This document shows positions 17,116 to 26,625 of a DNA stretch of 64,000 bases, in pieces. The notes below the pieces were generated by a model. It made no database searches. It had not been told where the DNA came from and saw nothing but the letters and a program-made list of their open reading frames with translations. The position numbers and the translations under genes were made by a program. Source of the stretch: Pontiellaceae bacterium B12227 (lineage in GTDB: Bacteria > Verrucomicrobiota > Kiritimatiellia > Kiritimatiellales > Pontiellaceae); assembly GCA_029432775.1 (NCBI GenBank), contig JAROAZ010000025.1, positions 1-64,000 of the forward strand, in the 5' to 3' direction. Position 1 is the first letter of the stretch. The number at the start of each line of letters is the position of its first letter.

Positions 17116-18585
17116 ATGAAAATGGATAAGCGGAAATTTGCAGCGGCGCTTGCGTGCCTGATGTTGGTGAGCCCGGTGTGGGCGCAGGATCATGAACAGC
17201 CCAACGTGCTGTTTATTTTTGCGGATGACATGAGCTATGAGACGATCGGCGCGGCCGGCATGCTGGATATCGACACACCGAACCTCGACAAGCTGGTCGA
17301 AAACGGAGCCAGCTTCACACATGCCTACAACATGGGGGCCTGGGGCGGGGCGGTTTGCGCGGCCAGCCGTTCCATGCTCAATTGCGGACGCTTTGTCTGG
17401 CAGGCGCAATCGGGCGTCAAAGCTGGTGTTTCTGAAAACCGCATGTGGTCGCAGCGTATGCAGGATGCGGGTTACCAGACCTATATGTCCGGCAAATGGC
17501 ACGTGCCCGGAGCGGATGCGGAACCTCTTTTTAATGTCGCAAAGAATGTCCGCGGCGGAATGCCGAACGACTTCTGGCGCAAAGGATCGGCCGACGGCAC
17601 TAAGCCCAAACGCTATGGGTATGGCCGTCCGGTGGATGAAGATGATTATAAGAACGGCTGGAAACCCTGGGACGTCACCAACGGCGGATTCTGGGAAGGC
17701 GGCACCCACTGGAGCGAGGTGCTTGCCAACGACGCTGTGGATTATCTGGCAGCGGCGGCGGAGGACGACAAACCGTTCTTCATGTACCTGGCCTTCAATG
17801 CTTCGCACGATCCCCGCCAGTCGCCGAAGGAATACATCGACCGTTATCCGCTTGATCGCATTAAGCTGCCGGAAAACTTCCTGTCCCAATATCCGTATGC
17901 CGACAAGATTTGCGGATTGAGCCTGCGCGATGAAAAGCTGATGCCCTATCCGCGTACCGAATTTGCCGTAAAGGTCCACCGCCAGGAATATTTTGCCATC
18001 ATCACCCACATGGATGACCAGATCGGCCGGATTTTCCAGGCCTTGGAAAAATCAGGAAAAGCCGATAACACCTATATTGTTTTCACGGCCGACCACGGGC
18101 TGGCTTGTGGCCATCATGGCTTTAGCGGCAAGCAGAACATGTATGACCACAGTGTGCGTGTGCCTTTTCTGGTTGTCGGGCCGGATGTGAAACCGGGGAT
18201 GAAAATTGACGCGCCGATTTATCTGCAGGATGTCATGGCGACCTCGCTGGAGCTCGCCGGTGCCTCGTCGGAGGGGGTTGATTTCAAAAGCCTGCTGCCG
18301 CTGCTGCGCGGTGAATCAGCCGAGCACTATCCGGAGATTTACGGTGCGTATATGAATAAGCAGCGCATGATTACTCAGGGCGACTGGAAGTTTATTTCCT
18401 ATCCCACCGCCCATGTTGAACGTCTCTTTAATCTGAAAAAAGATCCGAACGAAATGAACGATCTGGCAGCCAATCCGGAATATGCCGCAAAGTTGACTCA
18501 GATGCGCGGGGCGCTGACCCAATTAAGTACATCGCTGGGCGATCCTCTGTTGAAAGCTCATAAGGAAAAGAAAAAGAAAAAATAG
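17116..18585 (+). CDS. Exported S1 sulfatase with CAASR motif
   Basis: 489 aa, 2 nt after the preceding stop. Signal peptide ends near VWAQ. Ligands FADDMSY, then C81 in CAASR: Ala replaces the usual Pro of the C-x-P-x-R motif, a variant still accepted by maturation enzymes. SGKWHVPG and FTADHGLACGHHGF follow; ADHG replaces the SDNG seen in most neighbours, as in choline-sulfatase/heparan-like branches. It is the most divergent sulfatase of this run. The C-terminus is polybasic (KEKKKKK). Confidence 0.88.
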   Translation: MKMDKRKFAAALACLMLVSPVWAQDHEQPNVLFIFADDMSYETIGAAGMLDIDTPNLDKLVENGASFTHAYNMGAWGGAVCAASRSMLNCGRFVWQAQSGVKAGVSENRMWSQRMQDAGYQTYMSGKWHVPGADAEPLFNVAKNVRGGMPNDFWRKGSADGTKPKRYGYGRPVDEDDYKNGWKPWDVTNGGFWEGGTHWSEVLANDAVDYLAAAAEDDKPFFMYLAFNASHDPRQSPKEYIDRYPLDRIKLPENFLSQYPYADKICGLSLRDEKLMPYPRTEFAVKVHRQEYFAIITHMDDQIGRIFQALEKSGKADNTYIVFTADHGLACGHHGFSGKQNMYDHSVRVPFLVVGPDVKPGMKIDAPIYLQDVMATSLELAGASSEGVDFKSLLPLLRGESAEHYPEIYGAYMNKQRMITQGDWKFISYPTAHVERLFNLKKDPNEMNDLAANPEYAAKLTQMRGALTQLSTSLGDPLLKAHKEKKKKK

Positions 18586-18594
18586 AGCGGTTGT

Positions 18595-19992
18595 ATGAAA
18601 CATAAACGATGGATAGAGTTTTTTGCAGTGGCCCTGCTTTTGAGTTGCTCAGCATGGGGCAGGGGGCAGCCCAACATCATCCTGATTTTTGCGGATGATT
18701 TGGGTTACGGCGATCTGAGGTGTTACGGGGCGAAGGTTGCCTCGCCGGAAATCGACCGGTTGGCCGAAGAAGGTTTGCGCGCGACCGACTGCCTGGTCGC
18801 CGCCAATGTGTGCGGGCCGTCGCGCGCAGCATTAATGACCGGACGCTATCCCATGCGCTGCGGGCATCCTATTTCAAGGCATCCAACTGCAAAATACGCA
18901 GCGTATGGAATTGCACCGGATGAGATCACCATGCCGGAGCTTTTAAAGTCCGCGGGCTATACCACGAAGATGGTCGGCAAGTGGCATCTTGGATTCCATG
19001 TGGAAGGATCCCATCCGCTCGATGCCGGGTTTGATGAATACCTTGGACTGTACAGCAATTATGCCACCCCGAAAGATCGTGTAGATGAACGCACCATCTA
19101 CCGTAACCGTGAGGTGGTGGAAACGGATGTTCCCTTTGAAAAGGTAACGAAGCTCTACACCGATGAGATCGTCGATTTTATCAAACAGGACCACGACAAG
19201 CCGTTCTTTATCTACTTTGCCCATCACATTGCACATGGTCCGCTTCTGCCCAGTAAACCGTTTAAGGGCACTTCCGAGACAAAGGGTCGTGCCGGGATCT
19301 ACTGCGATTTTGTGCTGGAACTTGACCACAGCATCGGACGGGTGATGGATGCGGTGAACGAGGTCGGCATCCGTGACAATACGCTGATCGTATTTCTGTC
19401 GGATAACGGGCCCGCTCGAGATGGTTCCGCGAAACCTTTGAGCGGCGGAAAGTATGTCACGATGGAGGGCGGTCACCGGGTTCCAGGGATTTTCCGCTGG
19501 CCCGGGACAATTCCGGCCGGGCAGGTTTCGGATACCTTGATTTCCAGTCTGGACCTGTTGCCGCTCTTCTGCCATGTGGCAGGCGTTGATGTCCCGACGG
19601 ACCGCACGATGGATGGAAAAAATATCATCGATGTGCTGACGGGAAAAACCGACCAGAGCCCGCACAACTATTTTTATTATTACAATGGCCTGAATCTTCA
19701 GGCGGTACGGAACGAGCAGTGGAAGCTGCATTTTCCACGTACACCTGCAGACCAGCCGTATTGGGCTAAGAAGGACAGCGGACAGCGAATCTATACGACG
19801 TTGAAGATGCCGATGCTTTTTAATCTGGAGTCCGATATCGGCGAGAAAAAGAACGTGATCGCGCAACACCCGGAGGTGGTCTCTGAATTGACAAAGGTGG
19901 CGGAACGCATCCGAAAAGAACTCGGCGATATCAATGTCACCGGTTCGGATCAGCGCCCCCATGGCCTGGTGAATCCCCAGGAGAAAAACTAA
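18595..19992 (+). CDS. Exported S1 sulfatase
   Basis: 465 aa. Signal peptide (FFAVALLLSCSAWG) then IFADDLGYGDLRCYG; formylglycine precursor C73 in CGPSR; VGKWHLGF; LSDNGPARDG; FYYYNGLNLQAVR. It groups with the sulfatase at 25065 (similar YYYN..NLQ and GSxQR ends). The stop codon overlaps the next start by one base (TAATG), which implies translational coupling. Confidence 0.9.
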   Translation: MKHKRWIEFFAVALLLSCSAWGRGQPNIILIFADDLGYGDLRCYGAKVASPEIDRLAEEGLRATDCLVAANVCGPSRAALMTGRYPMRCGHPISRHPTAKYAAYGIAPDEITMPELLKSAGYTTKMVGKWHLGFHVEGSHPLDAGFDEYLGLYSNYATPKDRVDERTIYRNREVVETDVPFEKVTKLYTDEIVDFIKQDHDKPFFIYFAHHIAHGPLLPSKPFKGTSETKGRAGIYCDFVLELDHSIGRVMDAVNEVGIRDNTLIVFLSDNGPARDGSAKPLSGGKYVTMEGGHRVPGIFRWPGTIPAGQVSDTLISSLDLLPLFCHVAGVDVPTDRTMDGKNIIDVLTGKTDQSPHNYFYYYNGLNLQAVRNEQWKLHFPRTPADQPYWAKKDSGQRIYTTLKMPMLFNLESDIGEKKNVIAQHPEVVSELTKVAERIRKELGDINVTGSDQRPHGLVNPQEKN

Positions 19993-21599
19993 TGAGCAAT
20001 AGGAGTTTTTTCACAGCAGGCCTGATCTGCCTGTTCATTTTTTCGGGACTGGGGGTCAGGGCTGAAACATTGCCCAACGTCGTGCTTATTTTTGCCGATG
20101 ACCTTGGCTATGGCGACCTCGGCTGCTACGGCGCAGCCAAAGTTCAGACGCCGAACATCGATAAGCTGGCGAGCGAAGGGCGGCGCTTCACCGATGCTCA
20201 TTCGGCGTCGGCGGTCTGCACGCCGTCGCGCTATGGCCTGCTGACGGGTGAATATCCGTTTCGCGCGCAGGGCGGCAAAGGTATCTGGGGGCCGTGCGGT
20301 CATTTCCAGTCGCTGTTGATTGATACGGATAAACTGACGTTGGGCCAGCTCTTTAAAAACAAAGGATATGCCACCGCGGCGGTTGGTAAATGGCATCTGG
20401 GCTTTGGCTCCGGCAAGACCGACTGGAACCAGCCGTTGCGTCCCGGGCCGCTGGAACTCGGGTTCGATTATTATTTCGGTGTGCCCAAGGTAAACAGCGG
20501 CTATCCCTATGTCTATGTGGAGAATGATTCAATCGTTGGCTACGACCCGAACGATCCAATCACCTTTAAGAAGCCGTTCTCGGTAACGACGACGTATCCC
20601 GAGGTCGCCGGTAAAAAATCAGAGAACAAGGTGGGAGGCGCGAAAAAGGCGCACGCTATCTATGACGACGAAAAAACGGGACCTCTGTTGGTAGAAAAGG
20701 CAGTTGATTGGATAAATAAGCAGGTTGGTGATCGCAACACCCGACACTCGACACCCGACACTTCTGCTCCCTTCTTCCTCTATTTTCCAACGACCAACAT
20801 TCACCACCCGTTCACTCCGGCGCCGCAGTTTAAAGGAACCAGCCAGTGCGGGCTCTATGGCGACTTTATTCATGAGTTCGACTGGATGGTCGGCGAGCTG
20901 GTCCAATGTTTGGAAAAGAACGGGCTGTCGGAAAATACGCTGATCATTGTGACCAGTGATAACGGCGGCATGTTTAATCGTGGCGGGCAGGATGCCTTTG
21001 CGGCGGGCCATCGCCAGAACGGAGACCTGCTCGGATTTAAGTTTGGCGTCTGGGAGGGCGGCCAGCGCGTGCCGTTCATTGCCAAATGGCCGGGGCATAT
21101 TGAACCGAAAACGGTGTCTGATCAACTGATCAGCGGAGTGGATATGCTGGCCACGTTTGCGGCTCTCACCGGGCAGCAGGTAGCCGAAAAACAGCTGGCG
21201 GACAGCATCAATGTCCTGCCGGCGCTGACCGGAGAACCGGAGGCGCCGTTGCGCGAAGAGCTGGTGCTCATGCCGCGCCAGTCGAGCCATGTTTCCATTC
21301 GTAAAGGGAAGTGGGTCTACATTCCGGCGAAGGGGGCCGGCGGGTTTAAAGGAAAGCCCGGCACTCACGGCGCCGGCGGTCCCGCATGCGCATCGTTTGT
21401 CGGCAGCGTAAACAGCGATATTGAAAACGGAAAAATCAAGAAGGGCGCGCCGCCTGCGCAGCTCTACGATCTCAAAGCGGATGTCAACCAGACCAGAAAC
21501 CTTTACAACGAATTCCCTGAAGTAGTGAAGGAAATGCAGGCTCTGTTGGCCACATATAGACCGGCCAGCGGTGTAGCAAAGAAAAGGAAGAATAAGTAA
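19992..21599 (+). CDS. Exported S1 sulfatase with internal repeat-derived insertion
   Basis: 535 aa. Signal peptide ends near GVRA; IFADDLGYGDLGCYG; C76 in CTPSR; VGKWHLGFGSGKTDW; TSDNGGMFN. It is the same subfamily as the sulfatase at 33475 but carries about 12 extra residues near 250 (GDRNTRHSTPDTS), encoded by a 14-nt tandem direct repeat (20737-20764). The frame is preserved on both sides. The C-terminus is basic (KKRKNK). Start and stop overlap both neighbours by one base. Confidence 0.88.
   Translation: MSNRSFFTAGLICLFIFSGLGVRAETLPNVVLIFADDLGYGDLGCYGAAKVQTPNIDKLASEGRRFTDAHSASAVCTPSRYGLLTGEYPFRAQGGKGIWGPCGHFQSLLIDTDKLTLGQLFKNKGYATAAVGKWHLGFGSGKTDWNQPLRPGPLELGFDYYFGVPKVNSGYPYVYVENDSIVGYDPNDPITFKKPFSVTTTYPEVAGKKSENKVGGAKKAHAIYDDEKTGPLLVEKAVDWINKQVGDRNTRHSTPDTSAPFFLYFPTTNIHHPFTPAPQFKGTSQCGLYGDFIHEFDWMVGELVQCLEKNGLSENTLIIVTSDNGGMFNRGGQDAFAAGHRQNGDLLGFKFGVWEGGQRVPFIAKWPGHIEPKTVSDQLISGVDMLATFAALTGQQVAEKQLADSINVLPALTGEPEAPLREELVLMPRQSSHVSIRKGKWVYIPAKGAGGFKGKPGTHGAGGPACASFVGSVNSDIENGKIKKGAPPAQLYDLKADVNQTRNLYNEFPEVVKEMQALLATYRPASGVAKKRKNK
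20737..20764. repeat. Tandem 14-nt direct repeat inside sulfatase gene
   Basis: ACACCCGACACTCG followed directly by ACACCCGACACTTC. It encodes part of an insertion absent from the related sulfatase at 33475. The sequence looks like intergenic repeat material captured in frame. Confidence 0.6.
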
Positions 21600-22561
21600 T
21601 GAAAATGAAGCCACTCATTCTGACTTCACTGATTTCGGCCTGTGTTTTATCGGTGCGTGCAGACGAACAGCCGGTTGGCACTGCCACGTTTTCGCGCACG
21701 ACGTTGACCGGGATTGGACCTGACAAGAAGATTTCGCGGCGCGATCCGAGCGATGTGATCAAGGTCGGGGATCTGTATTATGTCTGGTATTCAAGGGGGC
21801 CCGTCAAAACGGGCTATAACGCCACGGTCTGGTATGCGACTTCTCCAAACGGTGTCAACTGGACGGAAAAGGGCGAGGCGGTCGGGAAGAGTTCCGAGGA
21901 GGGCGCATGGGACGAAGCCAGCGTCTTCACACCCAATATCCTGGTCGCCGAAGGCAGGTACTGGCTCTTCTATACTGGGATCTCGAAACACATGAAGGTG
22001 CGACCGGATTCTAAAATCGGTATGGCGGTGTCCGATTCGCCGGACGGACCGTGGGAAAAACTCGGCACCAACCCGGTGCTGAAGAACAGCGACAACCCGG
22101 AAGACTTCGACAGCCATCTGGTCGACGATTCCTGCCTGATCGTACGTGATGGAAAATACTGGCTCTACTACAAAGGGCGTCAGTTGGGTAAGAGCTCTCG
22201 AGAAACCCAGATGGGACTGGCAATTGCGGATAAACCGGGCGGGCCTTATATTCGGCATGAAGCGAATCCGGTGATTCCCGGAAACCACGAAGTGGTGGTC
22301 TGGCCGCAGGGTTCCGGGGTATGTGCCATGATTGGGAAAGTCGGGCCGAAGAATCTTGTACGCACCATCCAGTATGCTGAGGACGGGATCAACTTCAGCA
22401 AAACGCATGATCTGTCCGAGGAGGCCTTTGCCGGCGGAACCTATCGCCCCGAAGCCTTCACGGACAGCAACAAAGGCGAGGCCCCCGGCTGGGGGGTTGA
22501 AATCGGAAAAGCCGGGAAACTGCTGTGTATTCAGCGTTTCGACATCGAGTGGTCGGAATAG
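21599..22561 (+). CDS. Exported GH117-family glycosidase (b)
   Basis: 320 aa, start overlapping the previous stop (TAATG). Signal peptide MKMKPLILTSLISACVLSVRA. It has SRRDPSDVIKVGD (D49), VWYSRGPVKTGYN, ASVFTPNILV, DFDSHLVDDSCL, YYKGRQLG and GNHEVVVWPQGSGVCA. Very similar to the next gene, with which it forms a tandem duplicate, and more distant from the copy at 13324. Predicted to cleave a terminal anhydro-L-galactose-like unit; the exact substrate is unknown. Confidence 0.82.
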   Translation: MKMKPLILTSLISACVLSVRADEQPVGTATFSRTTLTGIGPDKKISRRDPSDVIKVGDLYYVWYSRGPVKTGYNATVWYATSPNGVNWTEKGEAVGKSSEEGAWDEASVFTPNILVAEGRYWLFYTGISKHMKVRPDSKIGMAVSDSPDGPWEKLGTNPVLKNSDNPEDFDSHLVDDSCLIVRDGKYWLYYKGRQLGKSSRETQMGLAIADKPGGPYIRHEANPVIPGNHEVVVWPQGSGVCAMIGKVGPKNLVRTIQYAEDGINFSKTHDLSEEAFAGGTYRPEAFTDSNKGEAPGWGVEIGKAGKLLCIQRFDIEWSE

Positions 22562-22572
22562 GTATTCGCGTT

Positions 22573-23547
22573 ATGAAAAGCTGTAACTGCATCCTTCTTG
22601 TTTTGCTCATTATGGGGTCTTCGGCAGTTGCCGACGGCCCGGCTTGCGGCACTGCAACGACGATTCGTTCGGCCCTGACCGGTATCGGATTGGAGACAGG
22701 CGTTTCACGGCGTGACCCGAGTGATGTGATTAAGGTCGGGGATCTGTATTATGTCTGGTATTCGCGAGGTCCGGTAAAGACCGGTTACAACGCCACGGTC
22801 TGGTATGCCACGTCGCCGGACGGTGTGAACTGGGCCGAAAAAGGCGAAGCCGTCGGGCGGGGCGGAGCCGGTGCCTGGGACGAGGCCAGTGTGTTTACGC
22901 CCAACATTCTCGTGGCCGAAGGGCGCTACTGGCTGTTTTACACCGCGATCTCGAAACACATGAAGGTCCGGCCGGATTCGAAAATAGGCATTGCGGTGTC
23001 CGATTCGCCGGACGGCCCGTGGGAAAAGCTCGCCACCAACCCGGTGCTGAAGAACAGCGACAATTCGGCAGATTTTGACAGCCATCTGGTCGATGATTCC
23101 TGCCTGATGGTTCGCGACGGCAAGTACTGGCTCTACTACAAAGGGCGTCCGCTGGGGAAAAGTGCGCATTATACCCAAATGGGATTGGCGATTGCTGAAA
23201 AGCCGGAAGGTCCCTATATCAAACATCCGGAAAATCCGGTGATTCCCGGCAATCATGCCGTGCTGGCCTGGCCGCAGGGGAAGGGCGTTGCCGCCATGAT
23301 CGGCGTTACCGGGCCGGCGGACCTTATCAATACGGTTCAGTATGCGGAAGACGGGGTTCATTTCATCAAAACCCACGATGCCGTGGATGGACCGCGGGCC
23401 GGAGGCGCGTACCGTCCCGAGGCCTTTACTAACAGCGGAGCCGGAAAACCCATCCAATGGGGCGTAGAAATCGGTAAGCACAAAGGCAAGGAACTGCCCT
23501 ATATACACCGCGTTGATATCGAGTGGTCGGAAAGAGGAAACAAATGA
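22573..23547 (+). CDS. Exported GH117-family glycosidase (c)
   Basis: 324 aa from ATG 22573; the longer frame from 22525 overlaps the previous gene and adds a non-signal extension. The signal peptide (KSCNCILLVLLIMGSSAVA) includes Cys residues but no clear lipobox. Family motifs match copy b (RRDPSDVI with D48, SVFTPNIL, DFDSHLVDDSCL), but GNHAVLAWPQGKGVAA has Ala where the other two copies have Glu after His. If that Glu contributes to catalysis, activity may differ. The stop codon overlaps the next start (ATGA). Confidence 0.82.
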   Translation: MKSCNCILLVLLIMGSSAVADGPACGTATTIRSALTGIGLETGVSRRDPSDVIKVGDLYYVWYSRGPVKTGYNATVWYATSPDGVNWAEKGEAVGRGGAGAWDEASVFTPNILVAEGRYWLFYTAISKHMKVRPDSKIGIAVSDSPDGPWEKLATNPVLKNSDNSADFDSHLVDDSCLMVRDGKYWLYYKGRPLGKSAHYTQMGLAIAEKPEGPYIKHPENPVIPGNHAVLAWPQGKGVAAMIGVTGPADLINTVQYAEDGVHFIKTHDAVDGPRAGGAYRPEAFTNSGAGKPIQWGVEIGKHKGKELPYIHRVDIEWSERGNK

Positions 23548-24974
23548 GAAACGGATTGATTGCTGGATTTGTATTTGGGCTTATCGGGCTGAGTTGTGCT
23601 GAATCGGTTCGGCCAAACTTTATTATTATCTTCACCGATGATCAGGGTTATCAGGATCTGGGGTGTTTCGGCTCGCCGGATATTAAAACGCCACGGATTG
23701 ATCAAATGGCGAAGGAGGGCATGCGCTTCACCGGCTTTTATGCCCAGACGGTCTGCGGGCCTTCGCGCGGTGCATTGATGACGGGGTGCTATCCGATTCG
23801 CTTTGCCCGACAGGACGATCCCAACTCGATCCATCCCGAAATGCATACTGATGAAATCACCATCGCCGAAATACTCAAAGAGCTGGGCTATGCAACCGGC
23901 GCATTCGGCAAGTGGGATCTGGCGGGGCACAATCCGGCTGCGTACAAAGAGGAACTGCTGCCGCCGCATCAGGGATTTGATGTTTATTTCGGTACGCCGG
24001 GAAGTAACGATAAGGTTGTCAACCTGATCCGGGGTACGAAGGAGATTGAGCAGAAGGCCAACATGGCCACCTTGACCCGGCGCTATACGGATGAAGCAAT
24101 TGCCTTTATTGAATCAAAGAAAGATGCACCCTTCTTTGTCTATCTCGCGCACACCATGCCGCACACGAAACTCGCCGCGTCTGCGGCATTTAAGGGGAAA
24201 TCAGCAGGCGGCCTGTATGGCGATGTGATCGAGGAGCTCGACTTTAACGTCGGGCGCGTGCTCGATCGGGTGAAGGAACTGGGGCTCGACGACAACACGT
24301 ATATCATTTTTACCAGCGACAACGGCCCGTGGCTCATTCGCAAGAACCACAGCGGCCATGCCGATCCGTTGCGCAGTGGCAAAACCTCCTGCTGGGAGGG
24401 CGGCCTGCGCGTTCCGTGCATTATGCGGGCGCCCGGAAGAATTCCTGCCGGAACCGAGTGCGATGCCGTGGCGGCCACCATTGATCTGATGCCGACGATC
24501 GCCAGACTGGCCGGCGGTAAAGCGCCGACGGATCGCATGATTGACGGGGTCGATATTGCGGCGCTGATGAGCGGTGAAGTGAAGGCCATTGATCGCACCT
24601 ATTATTTTTACCAGCACGACTGCCTACGCGCGGTGCGTTCCGGAAAATGGAAGCTGATGCTGCCGCATACGGAGCCGGTTGAGGCCAGCATCGCGTATAA
24701 ATGGAGAAACCATATTGCCAAAGCCGATGCGGCCCGGATTCAAAAGCCGCAGCTCTTTAACCTTGAGGACGATATAGGCGAAACCACCGATGTCTCTTCA
24801 CAGCATCCGGAAAAGGTCGCTGAGCTGATGAAGCTGGCGGCGTGGGCACGGCAGGATCTCGGCGACCACGATACGTTCGGTGCCAACGCCCGTACATTCG
24901 GTGCAAAACGGCGGCTTTTGTCGGGCGAACCCGGCTATGCTGAGACGATTTTCCCAAAGAAAAAGAAGAAGTAA
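23544..24974 (+). CDS. Exported S1 sulfatase, GKWD variant
   Basis: 476 aa from ATG 23544, preceded by AGAGGAAA and overlapping the previous stop by 4 nt. Signal peptide GLIAGFVFGLIGLSCA; IFTDDQGYQDLGCFG; C71 in CGPSR. The usual GKWH motif reads FGKWDLAGH, so the conserved His is Asp. FTSDNGPWLI follows. The C-terminus is polybasic (FPKKKKK). The sulfatase part of the fusion at 45932 is its closest relative in the window. Confidence 0.88.
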   Translation: MRNGLIAGFVFGLIGLSCAESVRPNFIIIFTDDQGYQDLGCFGSPDIKTPRIDQMAKEGMRFTGFYAQTVCGPSRGALMTGCYPIRFARQDDPNSIHPEMHTDEITIAEILKELGYATGAFGKWDLAGHNPAAYKEELLPPHQGFDVYFGTPGSNDKVVNLIRGTKEIEQKANMATLTRRYTDEAIAFIESKKDAPFFVYLAHTMPHTKLAASAAFKGKSAGGLYGDVIEELDFNVGRVLDRVKELGLDDNTYIIFTSDNGPWLIRKNHSGHADPLRSGKTSCWEGGLRVPCIMRAPGRIPAGTECDAVAATIDLMPTIARLAGGKAPTDRMIDGVDIAALMSGEVKAIDRTYYFYQHDCLRAVRSGKWKLMLPHTEPVEASIAYKWRNHIAKADAARIQKPQLFNLEDDIGETTDVSSQHPEKVAELMKLAAWARQDLGDHDTFGANARTFGAKRRLLSGEPGYAETIFPKKKKK

Positions 24975-24992
24975 AATAGGTGCCAAGGTTTG

Positions 24993-25041
24993 GTAGGGCG
25001 GGGGCCTTGACCCCGCCTCCGCGATCAAGGATCACGGCTAC
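24993..25041. repeat. Paired GTAG-type REP elements
   Basis: A GTAG tetranucleotide at 24993-24996 heads a hairpin (GGCGGGG / CCCCGCC, to 25017). A second hairpin in inverted orientation (CCGCGATC / GATCACGG, 25019-25037) ends in CTAC. GTAG at the foot of a short hairpin is the hallmark of REP elements mobilised by REP-associated tyrosine transposases. The same two hairpins recur inside the GH116 gene at 57929. Confidence 0.7.
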
Positions 25042-25064
25042 AGTTTGTGAAAGGGAAGAGAGAT

Positions 25065-26510
25065 ATGAGAAAAATAATTGGTTTGTTTTGTATGGTGGCT
25101 TTTGTCGCGAATGCGGCACAAAAGACGAATGTTATTTTTATCCTGATGGATGACATGGGCTACAGCGATGTGAGCTGCTATGGCGCAACCAAAGTCAGTA
25201 CGCCGAACATTGACCGTATGGCGGCAGAGGGAATCAGGTTTACCGATTTTCACACGGCGGCCTCCATCTGTTCTCCGTCGCGTGCGTCGTTTCTCACCGG
25301 GGCCTATCCGCAGCGCTGCGGACTCTATATGGGGATCAACCAGAACCGTGAGGCGCACTGGTTCCTCGGTTTGAACCCGGATGAAATCACCATTGCCGAG
25401 CAGTTTAAAACACAGGGCTATGTTACGGCGATGGTCGGGAAATGGCATCTGGGCAAGGAAGAAAAATTCTCTTATTTCCATCAGGGCTTCGATCACTATT
25501 ACGGCGCACCGGACAACATGGGGCACAATTCTGCATTCTATGATGGCCGGGAGGTGATCTATCAAAGTACGCCTCTGGAGCAATTAACGAAGCTCTATAC
25601 GGAGCGCATGGTGAAGCACATCGAAGACTTCAAAGAGCAGCCGTTCTTCATCTACTTCGCGCACAACTATCCGCACACGCCGTATAAAGCGGGGCCTGAT
25701 TTTAAGAAATCATCCCAGGACGGGGTGCGCGGCGATATCATTCAGGAAGCGGACTGGGGTATCGGTGAAATCCTGAAGGCGCTTGAGGTCAACGGCATTC
25801 TCGAAAACACGGTGATTGTTTTCAGTTCAGATAACGGCCCCGTAAAACAGCGATATGCCCAGCCCTACAGCGGCACTAAATATGTTTCGATGGAAGGCGG
25901 CCACCGCGTTCCATTCATTATCTATTGGAAGGGAAAGATTCAGCCGGCGGTCTCGGACGTACCCGTGATTGCGATGGATCTGTTCCCGACGTTCAGCGAG
26001 CTGATAGGTGCGCCGCTTCCAAGTGATCGGAAATATGACGGCGTCAGCCTCACGCCGTTGTTTAAGGGTGACGCGATTGCCCGCTCTGCAGACGAGCCGT
26101 TCTATTACTACAACTGTGAAAACCTGCAGTGCGTGCGCGTTGGCGACTGGAAACTCCACCTGCCGCGCGAAAAGAAGCAGTTCCCTTTTTGGTCAATGAA
26201 GAAGCAAAAGCCGATTGCAACACCGCGGCTCTACAACCTTAAAGACGATGCGGCAGAAATGAATGATGTAGCGGCCGCACACCCGGAGCGGGTTTCCGAA
26301 ATGATGCATCTGGCCGAGGCCGCCCGTCCGAAGCTCGGGGAGTTCGGTACACGCGGATCCGAACAGCGCGCGACCGGATCGCTGTTCCCGGAAGTTCCAG
26401 TCATTGGAAACCATGTGCTGTATTGGGACCAGCTGTCGGATGAGGAAAAAGGACGCGCAAAAACTGAATTTAAAGGAGCGCAAAAATCCACGCGCAAGAA
26501 ATCTAAATAA
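25065..26510 (+). CDS. Exported S1 sulfatase
   Basis: 481 aa from ATG 25065; the in-frame GTG at 25047 would add charged residues before the signal peptide (IIGLFCMVAFVANA). LMDDMGYSDVSCYG; C69 in CSPSR; VGKWHLGKEEK; FSSDNGPVKQ. It shares the YYYN..NLQ.VR..WKLH ending with the sulfatase at 18595. The tail is basic (STRKKSK). It lies downstream of the REP pair. Confidence 0.9.
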   Translation: MRKIIGLFCMVAFVANAAQKTNVIFILMDDMGYSDVSCYGATKVSTPNIDRMAAEGIRFTDFHTAASICSPSRASFLTGAYPQRCGLYMGINQNREAHWFLGLNPDEITIAEQFKTQGYVTAMVGKWHLGKEEKFSYFHQGFDHYYGAPDNMGHNSAFYDGREVIYQSTPLEQLTKLYTERMVKHIEDFKEQPFFIYFAHNYPHTPYKAGPDFKKSSQDGVRGDIIQEADWGIGEILKALEVNGILENTVIVFSSDNGPVKQRYAQPYSGTKYVSMEGGHRVPFIIYWKGKIQPAVSDVPVIAMDLFPTFSELIGAPLPSDRKYDGVSLTPLFKGDAIARSADEPFYYYNCENLQCVRVGDWKLHLPREKKQFPFWSMKKQKPIATPRLYNLKDDAAEMNDVAAAHPERVSEMMHLAEAARPKLGEFGTRGSEQRATGSLFPEVPVIGNHVLYWDQLSDEEKGRAKTEFKGAQKSTRKKSK

Positions 26511-26527
26511 ACGGCGCGAAGCGCTTT

Positions 26528-26583
26528 GGAGTGCGCCGACAGCGTCGGCGCTTTAAAAGCGGTGACACCGTCACCGCATTCCA
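26528..26583. repeat. GGAG-type inverted REP pair
   Basis: A GGAG tetranucleotide (26528-26531) heads hairpin 26533-26551 (GCGCCGAC / GTCGGCGC). A second hairpin 26559-26577 (GCGGTGAC / GTCACCGC) is followed by ATTCC, the near reverse complement of the GGAGT foot. Flanking GCGAAGC/GCTTCGC blocks extend the symmetry to about 26513-26598. It lies in the 115-bp gap before the GH116 gene. Confidence 0.65.
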
Positions 26584-26625
26584 GAGCAGCTTCGCCGCAG
26601 GTTTCAAAGGCAGGAAGCAGGAGTA

